DNA from: Bog-473 sp963766995
GTDB lineage: Bacteria > Actinomycetota > Acidimicrobiia > Acidimicrobiales > RAAP-2
DNA length: 64,000 nt
NCBI GenBank assembly: GCA_963766995.1
Contig: CAVYCE010000003.1
Coordinates: 1,550,001-1,614,000, forward strand
Direction of reading: 5' to 3'
This document shows, piece after piece, positions 44,614 through 53,426 of the stretch. Numbering within the stretch: the stretch's first letter is position 1; each line of letters starts with the position of its first letter. A program made the position numbers and the translations under genes. The notes under the pieces were generated by a model. The model made no database searches, was not told the origin of the DNA, and was given only the letters and a program-made list of their open reading frames with translations.

Positions 44614-45660
44614 ATGCTGGCGATGACATTCGCGGACTTGAGGTTCAGGTCGCGGCAATTTCTGATCTGCACCTTCGGAGTGGGGGTGATCCTGGCCCTG
44701 GCGCTGGCCCTCTCGGGCTTGGCGGCCGGGTTCCGAGCAGAAGTCAACGGCACTGTCGGTGGCGTCGGCGCCACTTCCTGGGTGCTTTCCAAGTCAGCCA
44801 ACGGTCGAGTGAGCGCCTTTGCCGTCTTCCCGGAGTTAGAGGCCTTGGTCGTACAGAACGAACCCGGAGCAGACAAAGCGGCACCGCTACTGCTGCTTCC
44901 GGTGCAAGTGGCGCATGTGGGCGGCGTGGTGACCACGGTCAACGTCATGGGCGTGCTGCCGGGTCGGCTGGGCGATCCCACCGTGGACGCCGGTCATGGA
45001 CTGCGCGGGGACTCCGATGTCGTGGTGGACAACCGGATCAAGTCCTCGGTCGGGGACACGATCGTCCTGGGTGGACACGATTTCCATGTGGTCGGGACCA
45101 TTGCCAATCGGTCACTCGTCGGAGGCATCCCGATGGTGTACATGGCGCTGGGCAGCGCCCAGCGGTTGGCCACCGACGGCCAGCCTCTGATCACCGCCGT
45201 TGTTACCTCCGGTACACCCCGTCGCCTTCCCCACGGCCTGGTGTCCTTCTCGGTGGCCCAGGTTGAACAGTCAACCGTTGGTCAGCTGGGCGCGGCGGCG
45301 CAGTCGGTGGACAACACTCGATGGCTGATGTGGGCGGTGGCGGTGATCATCGTGGGATCGAGCCTGTACGTCTCAGCCCTCGAGCGGAGACGAGACTTCG
45401 CCGTTCTCAAAGCGCTGGGTTCTTCTTCGTTCATGCTGTTCGGCAGTCTGCTGCTTGAGGCCTTGGTGGTGACGCTGGTGGCCACAGTCTTTGCCGAGTT
45501 CGTTTCCAATGTCATGAGCGGCCTGTTCTCGCAACCGGTTGACATCACATCGAGCGCCCGTGCCACGTTGCCCATTGCCGCCGTCTTGGTCGGAATGGTG
45601 GCCAGTTTCAGCGCGCTGAGACGGGTCACGAGCGCCGATCCTGCCGGGGCCTTCGGATGA
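44614..45660 (+). CDS. ABC transporter permease (MacB/FtsX-type)
   Basis: 348 residues from ATG at 44614, with GGCGGAGCGG just upstream. A first helix (about 16-37) is followed by a large extracytoplasmic domain (to about 240), then three helices containing SALERRRDFAVLKALGSSSF, the FtsX cytoplasmic loop before helix 3. Only four helices are present, so the active unit is probably a homodimer. The family moves lipids, lipoproteins or peptides, or transmits mechanical signals. The stop overlaps the ATPase start (ATGA), so the pair forms one transporter. Confidence 0.85.
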   Translation: MLAMTFADLRFRSRQFLICTFGVGVILALALALSGLAAGFRAEVNGTVGGVGATSWVLSKSANGRVSAFAVFPELEALVVQNEPGADKAAPLLLLPVQVAHVGGVVTTVNVMGVLPGRLGDPTVDAGHGLRGDSDVVVDNRIKSSVGDTIVLGGHDFHVVGTIANRSLVGGIPMVYMALGSAQRLATDGQPLITAVVTSGTPRRLPHGLVSFSVAQVEQSTVGQLGAAAQSVDNTRWLMWAVAVIIVGSSLYVSALERRRDFAVLKALGSSSFMLFGSLLLEALVVTLVATVFAEFVSNVMSGLFSQPVDITSSARATLPIAAVLVGMVASFSALRRVTSADPAGAFG

Positions 45661-46634
45661 CCACCGGACTGGAAGTGGAAGACCTCACCGTGCAGTACGA
45701 GACGGGGGGTTACATGATCAAGCCCCTCGACGGGCTCAACTTCACCGGCGGGGACGGTGAGTTGGTGGTCCTGCTGGGACCTTCCGGGTGCGGCAAGACC
45801 ACGTTGCTGTCGTGCTTGGCCGGACTACTGACGCCGACTTCGGGTCGGATCACCTTCGGGGACATCAACGTCAGCTCGTTGCAAGGCCAGGACATCACGG
45901 ACTACCGCCGGCGGACGGTGGGCATGGTGTTCCAGGCTTTCAACCTGATCCCCAGCCTCACAGCGCTGGGCAACGTGATCATGCCGCTCCGTCTGGCCCA
46001 CATTGGCCGAGGGCGTTCCCGAGACCGGGCCGAGATACTGCTCCAAGCGGTGGGGCTGACCGAGCGGTCGCATCATCGGCCGGCGCAGCTTTCTGGTGGT
46101 CAGCAACAGCGGGTGGCCATCGCCCGCGCGCTTGTCCATGATCCGCCACTGGTGGTGGCCGATGAGCCCACGGCTCACCTCGACCACATTCAGGTCGAGG
46201 GGATTCTGCGGCTACTGCGGGACTTGGCGGCACCGGGCCGGACGGTGGTGGTGGCCACCCACGATGACCGGGTGACCCAACTGGCTGACCGGGTAGTGGA
46301 AATGGCGCCCCACATGACCCCCGCGGTCAAAGAAACCGAGGACATCACCATGGCGGCGGGTGAGGTCCTCTTCCGGCAGGGTGACCTGGGGAATCTCATC
46401 TACTTCGTCTCTTCCGGATCGATGGAGGTGTATCGGGAGATGGCCGATGGCTCGACCCAATACCTGAACCGGATCTCCAGCGGCCACTACGTGGGTGAGC
46501 TCGGCCCCATCCTCAATCTGCCCCGCAGTGCCTCGGTGCGCGCACTCGAAGACACTGAGTTAATCGGGATGACAGTCGCCGCCTTCCGCAAACGCCACCC
46601 CTACGCCTTCCGACAGGAATACGAAGCACGGTAG
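45657..46634 (+). CDS. ABC transporter ATPase fused to a cyclic-nucleotide-binding domain
   Basis: 325 residues. The MacB/LolD-like ATPase has Walker A GPSGCGKTT (41-49), Q-loop MVFQAFNLIP, signature QLSGGQQQRVAIARAL, Walker B LVVADEPTAHLDH and switch VVATHDDRV. From about residue 230 it continues into a CRP-type cNMP domain: GEVLFRQGDLGNLIYFVSSG, then GHYVGELGPILNLPRSASVR. That last segment is the phosphate-binding cassette with Glu and Arg kept, so nucleotide binding is plausible. The fusion suggests transport gated by cAMP or c-di-GMP. It is coupled to the permease upstream and followed by a SARP regulator. Confidence 0.88.
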   Translation: MTTGLEVEDLTVQYETGGYMIKPLDGLNFTGGDGELVVLLGPSGCGKTTLLSCLAGLLTPTSGRITFGDINVSSLQGQDITDYRRRTVGMVFQAFNLIPSLTALGNVIMPLRLAHIGRGRSRDRAEILLQAVGLTERSHHRPAQLSGGQQQRVAIARALVHDPPLVVADEPTAHLDHIQVEGILRLLRDLAAPGRTVVVATHDDRVTQLADRVVEMAPHMTPAVKETEDITMAAGEVLFRQGDLGNLIYFVSSGSMEVYREMADGSTQYLNRISSGHYVGELGPILNLPRSASVRALEDTELIGMTVAAFRKRHPYAFRQEYEAR

Positions 46635-46666
46635 GCCGCCTCATTCCTGATCGGGCCGGACCGCAA

Positions 46667-46672
46667 TAGGCT
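46667..46672 (+). promoter_or_regulatory. -10 element TAGGCT for the SARP gene
   Basis: TAGGCT lies 67 bases before the ATG at 46740, giving a leader of about 60 bases with GGGAGA near the start. Confidence 0.4.
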
Positions 46673-46739
46673 GATCTCGTTCCAACCAAGCGATTGATGG
46701 AACGGACGGGCCAACGGTCGGCGATCGGGAGATGCATCC

Positions 46740-49700
46740 ATGGTGGAAATGGAGCACGCGGCGGGGGAACCGGTGTCCCCGACTGTGCCCGCTCTGGAAC
46801 TCCGCGTGCTTGGACCGGTGGAGATCACCTGGAATGGACGTCCGATTGACATTGGCGGAATCAGGGCCCGAGCGCTTGTGGCCAGGCTCCTTATCGACCG
46901 CAACCTGACCGTTCCGGTTGATCGGCTCCTGGACGCGTTTTGGTCTGGCCAGGACGACGACGGAGCCGAGAAAGCCCTCCGGACCATGGTGTCTCGAGTG
47001 CGCAAACGCCTCCGCGATGCCGGCGTCTCCGACGAATTGATCGAAACCAAGGCCCTCGGATATTCCCTCAACGTCGACGCCGCGATGACAGACGTGCACC
47101 GATTCGAGCAACACGTGGCTGCCGGACGGCGCAACCTGGCGGGCCGACACCCACACGAGTCAGTCCGCGAGCTGAAAATGGCCGAGAACCTGTGGCGCGG
47201 TGCCGCCTACAGCGAGGTCTGCGACGAGCCCTTCGCTCGGGCCGAGGCTCGACGCCTGGAGGAGCTGCGGCTCATGGCGCTCGAGACCCGATTCGACGCC
47301 GAACTGACCTTGGGACGGCACAACGAAGTGACCGGAGAGCTGGAGAACCTGGCCTCGGCCAACCCCATGCGTGAGCGCCTGTGGTCGCAACGCATGCTGG
47401 CCCTGTACCGGTCAGGGCGTCAGGCCGAGTCCCTCCGGGTGTACCAGGAACTGCGCGAGATCCTGATTTCTGAGTTGGGCATTGAGCCCGGGCATGACGC
47501 GCAATGGCTGGAGAAGGCCATCCTGCAGCAGAGTCGCGACCTCGAGTGGATACGACCCGAAGCCTCAACTCCTGATGCTGCCGTGCCGGCACCGCTCCCG
47601 GAACCCGTGCCCAGGTCGGTGGCCGAGCGGACCGTGATTCCAGGACCGGCCCCGCTGCACCAACTCGTTGGACGTGACGACGAGATGGTCACGGTGCGGA
47701 ACTGGTGGGACACCGTGCAGCGAAACGATTCGCGCCTCCTCCTCATTGAGGGCGACGCCGGTATTGGCAAGACCAGGTTGGCGTCGGAAATCGCCGCTTT
47801 CGTCGAGAGCTCGGATGGCCTTGTCCTCCGCGGCCGATGCGATGAGGATCCGGTTGCCCCGTTTCAACCGTTCGCCGAGGCCATCGGCCGGTATTTCGAC
47901 TCCCTTTCGGCCGATGAAATCTCGCGCATGCCGGAATGGCGGCTCACCGAATTGTCTCGGCTCGTCCTCCGTTTGAGCGAATACGCCCCGCGCCGCAGTG
48001 TCGACCTCACCGATCCCGAACAGGATCGGTTCAGATTTTTCGGTGCCGTGACCGAGACGCTCTACGAGGCGGCCGACCGAGCACCAATTCTGCTCGTGCT
48101 CGATGACCTGCACTGGGCCAACCAACCCACGGTGCTGTTATTGCGCCATCTCTTGCGGGACGCCCGCTCAATCAATTTGGGCATTGTCGGCCTGTATCGC
48201 TCAACCGACGTCGTGGCTGACCATCCACTGCGGACGGTGACGTCGGACTTGTGGAGCGATCGGTCAGTGGTCCGAGTGTCACTCGAAGGTCTGACGATTT
48301 CTGCGGTCGAGCAACTGTTGGAGACGTCACTAGGTCCGGACACTTCACTGGCCGGGCAGTTGTTCCAGCTGACCGAGGGCAACCCACTCTTCCTCGATGA
48401 GTTGTTGCGCCAGCTGCATTACGAAGCCGGCTCCGAGACGGCTCAGACCGGCGCGACGCCGCTCACCTTGAGTGTGGGCACACCCGAAGCAGTGAAGGAG
48501 CTGGTCTCTCGACGGGTGGCTCGCCTGCCTGAAGAAGTCATCCGTTTCCTTCATACCGCCGCTGTGGCCGGTCCCGAATGTGACGCCACCATCGTGGCGG
48601 CCGTGGCCGAGCTCACGCCGGAAGAGCGGATTGACGCGGTAGACCGAGCAGTTGATTCGAGGCTCATGCATCGCGTCGGGGACAGCGGCGAGCGGTACGC
48701 CTTCAGCCACGCCCTGGTGCGTGACGCCATATATGGCCAACTGCTGCGTAGCCGACGAGTCCGCTTCCACCATGAGATTGCGGTGGCGACTGAGCAAGCG
48801 CACCTCGACTCCATTGATACCTATGTCAACGAGCTGGCTCACCACTTCTACATGGGTGCCGCGCTGGGCGACGCCGACAAGGCGGCCACGTATTGCTACT
48901 TCGCCGGTGATCGCGCCCTTCAACTGCTGGCCTTCGAGGAAGCGGTCGGCCATTTCAGCCGTGGTCTCGAGGTGGCTGAGGTGTACGGCGCACTCGAACC
49001 CACAGCCAAGTGCGATGCCCTCTTAGCCCTGGCCGAAGCGCAGAACAAAGCTGGCGACAAGGTGGAAGCCGACCGCAGTTTTGAGCGGGCCGCGGCCATT
49101 GCGCGCACATTGGGCGACGCTGAACGCCTGGCCACGGCCGCCCTACGGGCCGGACCGTTGAGCTACATGGGCATTGTGGGTGCCAACACCGATCAGGTAC
49201 GTCTGCTCGAGGAGGCCGGCCAGGCCCTGAGCAAGGACGACTCCCACCTGCGGGCCATGGTGACGGCTCGGCTGGGGTTGGTGCTGGTGTACGAGACCGG
49301 AGTGCCCATTCGAGGCGTCCTCAAACGCGCCCTCGGGCTGAGCGCTGAGGCCATCAGCATGGCGCGTCGCCTGGGCGACCGAGCAGCGCTTGGCTACGCC
49401 CTGAATGCTCGTCTCCACGCCCTGTGGGGTATCGACCCGGCGCCCGAGCGTCTGGCCATCGGTACGGAGTTGAGCCAAGTGGCTGATGAGGTGGGCGACG
49501 AGGTGTTGGCGCTCCATGGCCACTTGTGGCGAGTACGAGAGCTGCTGGCCTCCGGGGATGTCGATGCTGTCACCGATGAGATCACCCGTTTCGAGTCTCG
49601 TGAGACTGGACCCCGTGACCCGCTGACGGCGTCGTACGCATGCAACGTGCGGGCGATGATGGCGTTGGTCAACGGTCAGATCGACACGGGTGAACAGCTG

Positions 49701-50384
49701 GGCACCCTGGCTATCGAGCTGGCCGAGGGGTACAACGACTTAGCGTTGAGTTTCTATGGAGTGCTCCTGGCCTGGACCTGGTGGCAACAGGATCGGTTAC
49801 CCGAACTTGAAGAGTCGTTCCGGGAAATCCTCCGGCACTCGCCCGCTGACTATCCGGTGGTGCAGGCGGCGCTGGCCCTGCTGCTTTCCGAGCTCGGTCG
49901 AAGCGAGGAGGCGGCAGTTGAGCTCGATGCACTGGCCGCGCTCGGGTGGGAGACGGTGTCTGACGACCAGACCGAGGGAGTCACGCTGGCCTACGCGGCA
50001 GCAGCGTGTTCGAATTCCGGCAACGCCACCCATGCCCCTGCTCTTTATGAACGCATGCGTCCCTACGCCGGCACGGCCATCGTGGTGCGCGCACCAGCCT
50101 CAGCCTGTTACGGATCGGCAGACCTTTTCCTGGGCTTGCTGGCGTCGGTGATGGGCGACCCGTCGCTGGCTGAGGTGCACTTCGAAGCAGCACTCCGTCT
50201 CGCCCGCCGTATGGCAGCTCCGCCCTTCATTGCCAACGCAGAATTCGAGTTGGCGCGAGTGCTGCGCAACGGCGGGCGAGAGAGAGATCAGGAGCGAGCA
50301 GCCACCCTTTTCCGCAGTGCCGAGGAGTTGGCACTGTCTATGGGGCTGACCCGCATCGCCCGAATGGCAAGAACGATCAACTAG
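46740..50384 (+). CDS. SARP/BTAD-AAA multidomain transcriptional regulator
   Basis: 1214 residues. The N-terminal OmpR-like winged helix (about 20-110) has VLGPVEITWNGRPIDIGGIR and MVSRVRKRLRDAG. The bacterial transcriptional activation domain follows (about 115-260; RLWSQRMLALYRSGRQAESL). An AAA-type NTPase has Walker A GDAGIGKTR (about 338) and Walker B ILLVLDDLHWA. The rest is TPR-like helices to the end. AfsR/DnrI-type regulators activate secondary metabolism or envelope genes. There is no C-terminal LuxR helix-turn-helix. It begins 105 bases after the ABC-cNMP gene and may regulate it. Confidence 0.9.
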   Translation: MVEMEHAAGEPVSPTVPALELRVLGPVEITWNGRPIDIGGIRARALVARLLIDRNLTVPVDRLLDAFWSGQDDDGAEKALRTMVSRVRKRLRDAGVSDELIETKALGYSLNVDAAMTDVHRFEQHVAAGRRNLAGRHPHESVRELKMAENLWRGAAYSEVCDEPFARAEARRLEELRLMALETRFDAELTLGRHNEVTGELENLASANPMRERLWSQRMLALYRSGRQAESLRVYQELREILISELGIEPGHDAQWLEKAILQQSRDLEWIRPEASTPDAAVPAPLPEPVPRSVAERTVIPGPAPLHQLVGRDDEMVTVRNWWDTVQRNDSRLLLIEGDAGIGKTRLASEIAAFVESSDGLVLRGRCDEDPVAPFQPFAEAIGRYFDSLSADEISRMPEWRLTELSRLVLRLSEYAPRRSVDLTDPEQDRFRFFGAVTETLYEAADRAPILLVLDDLHWANQPTVLLLRHLLRDARSINLGIVGLYRSTDVVADHPLRTVTSDLWSDRSVVRVSLEGLTISAVEQLLETSLGPDTSLAGQLFQLTEGNPLFLDELLRQLHYEAGSETAQTGATPLTLSVGTPEAVKELVSRRVARLPEEVIRFLHTAAVAGPECDATIVAAVAELTPEERIDAVDRAVDSRLMHRVGDSGERYAFSHALVRDAIYGQLLRSRRVRFHHEIAVATEQAHLDSIDTYVNELAHHFYMGAALGDADKAATYCYFAGDRALQLLAFEEAVGHFSRGLEVAEVYGALEPTAKCDALLALAEAQNKAGDKVEADRSFERAAAIARTLGDAERLATAALRAGPLSYMGIVGANTDQVRLLEEAGQALSKDDSHLRAMVTARLGLVLVYETGVPIRGVLKRALGLSAEAISMARRLGDRAALGYALNARLHALWGIDPAPERLAIGTELSQVADEVGDEVLALHGHLWRVRELLASGDVDAVTDEITRFESRETGPRDPLTASYACNVRAMMALVNGQIDTGEQLGTLAIELAEGYNDLALSFYGVLLAWTWWQQDRLPELEESFREILRHSPADYPVVQAALALLLSELGRSEEAAVELDALAALGWETVSDDQTEGVTLAYAAAACSNSGNATHAPALYERMRPYAGTAIVVRAPASACYGSADLFLGLLASVMGDPSLAEVHFEAALRLARRMAAPPFIANAEFELARVLRNGGRERDQERAATLFRSAEELALSMGLTRIARMARTIN

Positions 50385-50880
50385 TGCTGATAACCGGAGC
50401 GTTGCTCAACGCATCAGTCATGGGCGAGTCCTCGTAGACGATTCGCATCGTCTCGATGGTCTCGTCGGCTGCCCGCAGCTTGCTGACCATGCCTCGCATG
50501 AGCACATCGCGGAAGCCGGGAATGTCGGCCACCAGCGTGGAGAATTCCCGGGCCCCGATGACGAGGACGGTGAGCTCGGTGACGGCGGTCAGGGTGGCGT
50601 TGCGGCGACCGGTGTCGATGGCGGCGAACTCGCCGAAGCAGTCGCCTCTCCCCAGCGTGGAGACAAGACGACCCTGGCGGGTGACGATGGCCGTACCGGA
50701 CACAATGATGAAGGCTTCACGGCCGAACGTCTGTTCCCGAATCACTACCTGTCCTGGGGCCACAGTGACTCGAAAGGTCAGGCGATCGATCATGGTCAGC
50801 TGCTTCTTGGTGCAGCCGGTGAATCCCGGGATGCCCGCCAGCTCGTTGGCCAGCTTCTCGTTTACCTCGTGTCGTATCAC
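50377..50880 (-). CDS. Stand-alone cyclic-nucleotide-binding protein
   Basis: 167 residues from GTG at 50880, selected because GAGAGGAG lies five bases upstream; an ATG at 50949 is less likely. The cNMP domain spans about 25-130 with FRVTVAPGQVVIREQTFGRE and GDCFGEFAAIDTGRRNATLT, keeping the Glu and Arg of the phosphate cassette. No helix-turn-helix follows, so it is not a CRP-type activator but may signal through partners. It overlaps the SARP gene tail by eight bases, convergently. It is related in kind to the domain on the ABC ATPase. Confidence 0.82.
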   Translation of the reverse strand: MIRHEVNEKLANELAGIPGFTGCTKKQLTMIDRLTFRVTVAPGQVVIREQTFGREAFIIVSGTAIVTRQGRLVSTLGRGDCFGEFAAIDTGRRNATLTAVTELTVLVIGAREFSTLVADIPGFRDVLMRGMVSKLRAADETIETMRIVYEDSPMTDALSNAPVISTS

Positions 50881-51183
50881 TGCGCTCCTCTCGCCTGGAG
50901 CCGACCCAAATACGGTCGCTCTGGTCTTTACAGAATGCTCTCGGGACATTTCAGCGACATTGCACCTACCTATCCTGACCTGGTCATCAGGATGAAATGT
51001 GATGATGAACAGGGAATATTGACTTGATTACCGCGACGGTGGCGTTCGAAATTCGGCTTGGTGTCCGCCAAATTATCGCCTCACTGTTCCGGTGGGCTGA
51101 AACCGGACCATGGCCCCAACGCCTACGATTGGGCCGCTTCGCCCGGCCGGGACGCCCTTGCGGGGGTCCCCGAGTGAAGCGTT
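50881..51183. other. 303-bp gap between the cNMP gene and tRNA-Thr
   Basis: It must hold the promoter of the minus-strand cNMP gene and of tRNA-Thr. No gene, strong hairpin or clear -10/-35 pair was recognised. Confidence 0.4.
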
Positions 51184-51259
51184 GCCTGGGTAGCTCAGTC
51201 GGTAGAGCAGCGCACTCGTAATGCGCAGGTCAGGAGTTCGAATCTCCTCTCAGGCTCCA
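51184..51259 (+). tRNA. tRNA-Thr (CGT)
   Basis: 76 nt. The acceptor GCCTGGG pairs with CTCAGGC (one G-T), the anticodon arm is GCGCA-CTCGTAA-TGCGC (anticodon CGT), the T-loop is GTTCGAATC, and CCA is encoded. Confidence 0.97.
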
Positions 51260-51301
51260 ATCTGTGTCGGAACGGTTGAGGGTGGACAGTCGGCCCCCAC
51301 C

Positions 51302-51307
51302 TAATGT
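51302..51307 (+). promoter_or_regulatory. -10 element TAATGT
   Basis: The hexamer ends five bases before the ATG at 51313 and overlaps an alternative ATG at 51304. Confidence 0.45.
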
Positions 51308-51312
51308 GGCCC

Positions 51313-52476
51313 ATGATGCATGGCCGACAGGCGCTCGTAAAAATGAGTGGCGCTCTTCCAGCAGCGTCCTTCCTGTTGGCCTTCGTGATCGTCATATCGG
51401 TTTCCGTCTTCGTTCCCGTCCATCGGGCGGCGGCCAGTGGGAACTCCCAGACGGGGAGTGACAATCACCTGCCAACCGGCTGCACTACCTCGCATGTCCT
51501 GCTGCTCGGCTCCTATCCCTCGGAGGTGAGCGCCAACCTCCAGCGGGAGATGCTCGATCCCGACCAGCCAACCGTGCTCAACGGCGTGGACTTCTATGCC
51601 GGAACGCTGATGGGCCGTCGTGTGGTCATTGCCGTCGCCGGGCCGGCTCCTAGCGAGACCGACGCCACCACTGCTCTCGGATTGCGGCATTTTCCCTGTA
51701 CCAGCGCGGTGGTCTTCGAAGGCACCGCCGGTGGTGGCGGATTGACGGGCCTGGGGGATGTGGCGGTCCCGAGCGCCTGGACGAACAATAACGGTGCGAC
51801 CTTGACCCCAGTGAGTAGTGCCACTTTGGCGGTGGCGCAGAAGACGCGGGAGGAGGCGACCGAGCAGCTTGCCACCAGCGCCGCCATTAATGATGGCCCC
51901 TGTACGTGTCAAGGCCAGGCGCAGGCCCTCCAGGTCGTGCCTCTCCTGCGCACGCCACAGGTGGTCGTCGGTGGCTACGGCACCACGTACGGGGGTCAGG
52001 ATCTTTCCTGTTTGCCTGAAGGGGGCATGCTCGAAGGCTGCAACCCGTGCCCGCCAAGCAGCGGAGCGTCCGTGGTCGATATCGACCTTCCCGATACGCT
52101 CGGTACCTCACAGAGTTCTGAGGCTCGACAACTTTCGCTGGCCGTCCGTAATGGGAGCTTGGTGCCCAATGCCCGGTTCCTGCTGCAACATGTGACCGCA
52201 TCACCACCCTTGGAACTCATCGGCCATCGCACAGATGCGCCCGACACCGGCTCGACCACGGCTGGCACCGACTACATCGCTGACGATGAACAGACCACGG
52301 GGGCACAGCAGGCGGCTGACGCCGCACATGTGCCCTTCATTGCCTTCCGTGGCATTTCGGACACCAGCGTCGTCGGCGATCTCTGGCCCTTCGAGTGGCT
52401 CGTGTACCAGCAACTTGCCGCCAACAACGCGGCTACTGCGGCCTTGGTGTGGATGGAAAGTTGGAATCGGAGCTGA
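51313..52476 (+). CDS. Secreted nucleoside phosphorylase/nucleosidase-like protein
   Basis: 387 residues from ATG at 51313. A signal peptide or anchor covers about 13-37. The core follows PNP_UDP/MTA-nucleosidase proteins: VLLLGSYPSEVSANLQRE, GTLMGRRVVIAVAGPAPSET and VVFEGTAGGGGLTGLGDVAV. Near the end VPFIAFRGISDTSVVGD matches their catalytic-Asp segment. A Cys-rich insert (residues about 195-250; CTCQ, CNPCPP) suggests disulphides outside the cell. Secreted members of this superfamily are poorly studied; cleaving extracellular nucleosides is a reasonable guess. Confidence 0.7.
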   Translation: MMHGRQALVKMSGALPAASFLLAFVIVISVSVFVPVHRAAASGNSQTGSDNHLPTGCTTSHVLLLGSYPSEVSANLQREMLDPDQPTVLNGVDFYAGTLMGRRVVIAVAGPAPSETDATTALGLRHFPCTSAVVFEGTAGGGGLTGLGDVAVPSAWTNNNGATLTPVSSATLAVAQKTREEATEQLATSAAINDGPCTCQGQAQALQVVPLLRTPQVVVGGYGTTYGGQDLSCLPEGGMLEGCNPCPPSSGASVVDIDLPDTLGTSQSSEARQLSLAVRNGSLVPNARFLLQHVTASPPLELIGHRTDAPDTGSTTAGTDYIADDEQTTGAQQAADAAHVPFIAFRGISDTSVVGDLWPFEWLVYQQLAANNAATAALVWMESWNRS

Positions 52477-52477
52477 C

Positions 52478-53356
52478 TTAGCCCCAGCGCACCACAGCGG
52501 CCGAGGCCAGCCCCAAAGGGGCCAGGATCCAGCCCCAGCGGACCGCCGCGTTGACGACACCGGAGCGATAGCCGTACAGCACCGCTTGCTGTATCGGGGC
52601 AAAGGCGGGCGCGCTCAGTCCGCTGACGACAGCGACCACGGCCAGAGCCTTCGATGATGTGAAGGCGACAATGAGGGCGAAGTAAGCCACCCGCACCACA
52701 GTGAGCCACATCCAGCGACGAAAGTCGTGATCGGAGCGGGGCACAGAAAGATTGTGGGGATGAGCCACCGATCCGGCGAACAGGGCTGCGCCCGAAAAAG
52801 CCAAGAGGGGACCAGCGAGAGTGAGTACGGCACTCGTCGAACTCGGGGCCGGGCCAGCCAGGTGGAGAAAGAGTCCGACCACCGAAGCCAGAATTGGTGA
52901 CTGGTCCACCCATGTCGTGGAACGTCGCTGACGGATAGGGGCGTCACGTCGCATGAAGTGCACACAGACGGCATTCTGCGCAGTGCCCGCCATATTGGCC
53001 AGGACCGCGATCATCGTGCCGGCTGAGCCGGCGAAGGCGGTGGCTGCCGGCACCACCCAGTAACCGCTGTTCGGGCCGGTAGCCCAGCCCTCCATGGCGC
53101 CCTGTCCAATGCTCCGTTTCCCGCGGGTGAGGGCGGCTACCACGAGCATCACCCAGAGGCCGCCGGCTAACAGGAGTGGGCCTTCCAGTTGGCTGGGCGC
53201 GGTAAGTCGCCAAGCAGCCGTCAGGGAGAGCGTCGCCGCCGTCACGAGGATCTGGACTCGGAGGACCACCGGCCAGGCGCGTTGCACTCGCGGTCCGCCC
53301 CGAGAGGCGGACCAACCGATCAGACCCCCCACCACGAAATACAGGAGGCTGAGCAC
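52478..53356 (-). CDS. Polytopic membrane protein, possibly AEC-type transporter
   Basis: 292 residues from GTG at 53356 (LSLLYFVVGGLIGWSAS); an in-frame ATG further upstream would cover the neighbouring promoter. About eight to ten helices are visible. GPNSGYWVVPAATAFAGSAG followed by VLANMAGTAQNA resembles the NxGxxxxP region of auxin efflux carrier-like permeases. The pattern is weak, so the family is uncertain. It is divergent from the CADD-like gene. Confidence 0.6.
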   Translation of the reverse strand: MLSLLYFVVGGLIGWSASRGGPRVQRAWPVVLRVQILVTAATLSLTAAWRLTAPSQLEGPLLLAGGLWVMLVVAALTRGKRSIGQGAMEGWATGPNSGYWVVPAATAFAGSAGTMIAVLANMAGTAQNAVCVHFMRRDAPIRQRRSTTWVDQSPILASVVGLFLHLAGPAPSSTSAVLTLAGPLLAFSGAALFAGSVAHPHNLSVPRSDHDFRRWMWLTVVRVAYFALIVAFTSSKALAVVAVVSGLSAPAFAPIQQAVLYGYRSGVVNAAVRWGWILAPLGLASAAVVRWG

Positions 53357-53415
53357 GCCAGAGATTGTGCCCTGTCCCTGCAGACGGGGATGCACTCGGC
53401 CGAGAGGAGGCGAGA

Positions 53416-53421
53416 TAATGT
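53416..53421 (+). promoter_or_regulatory. -10 element TAATGT
   Basis: The hexamer ends five bases before the ATG at 53427. Confidence 0.5.
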
Positions 53422-53426
53422 GCGCC

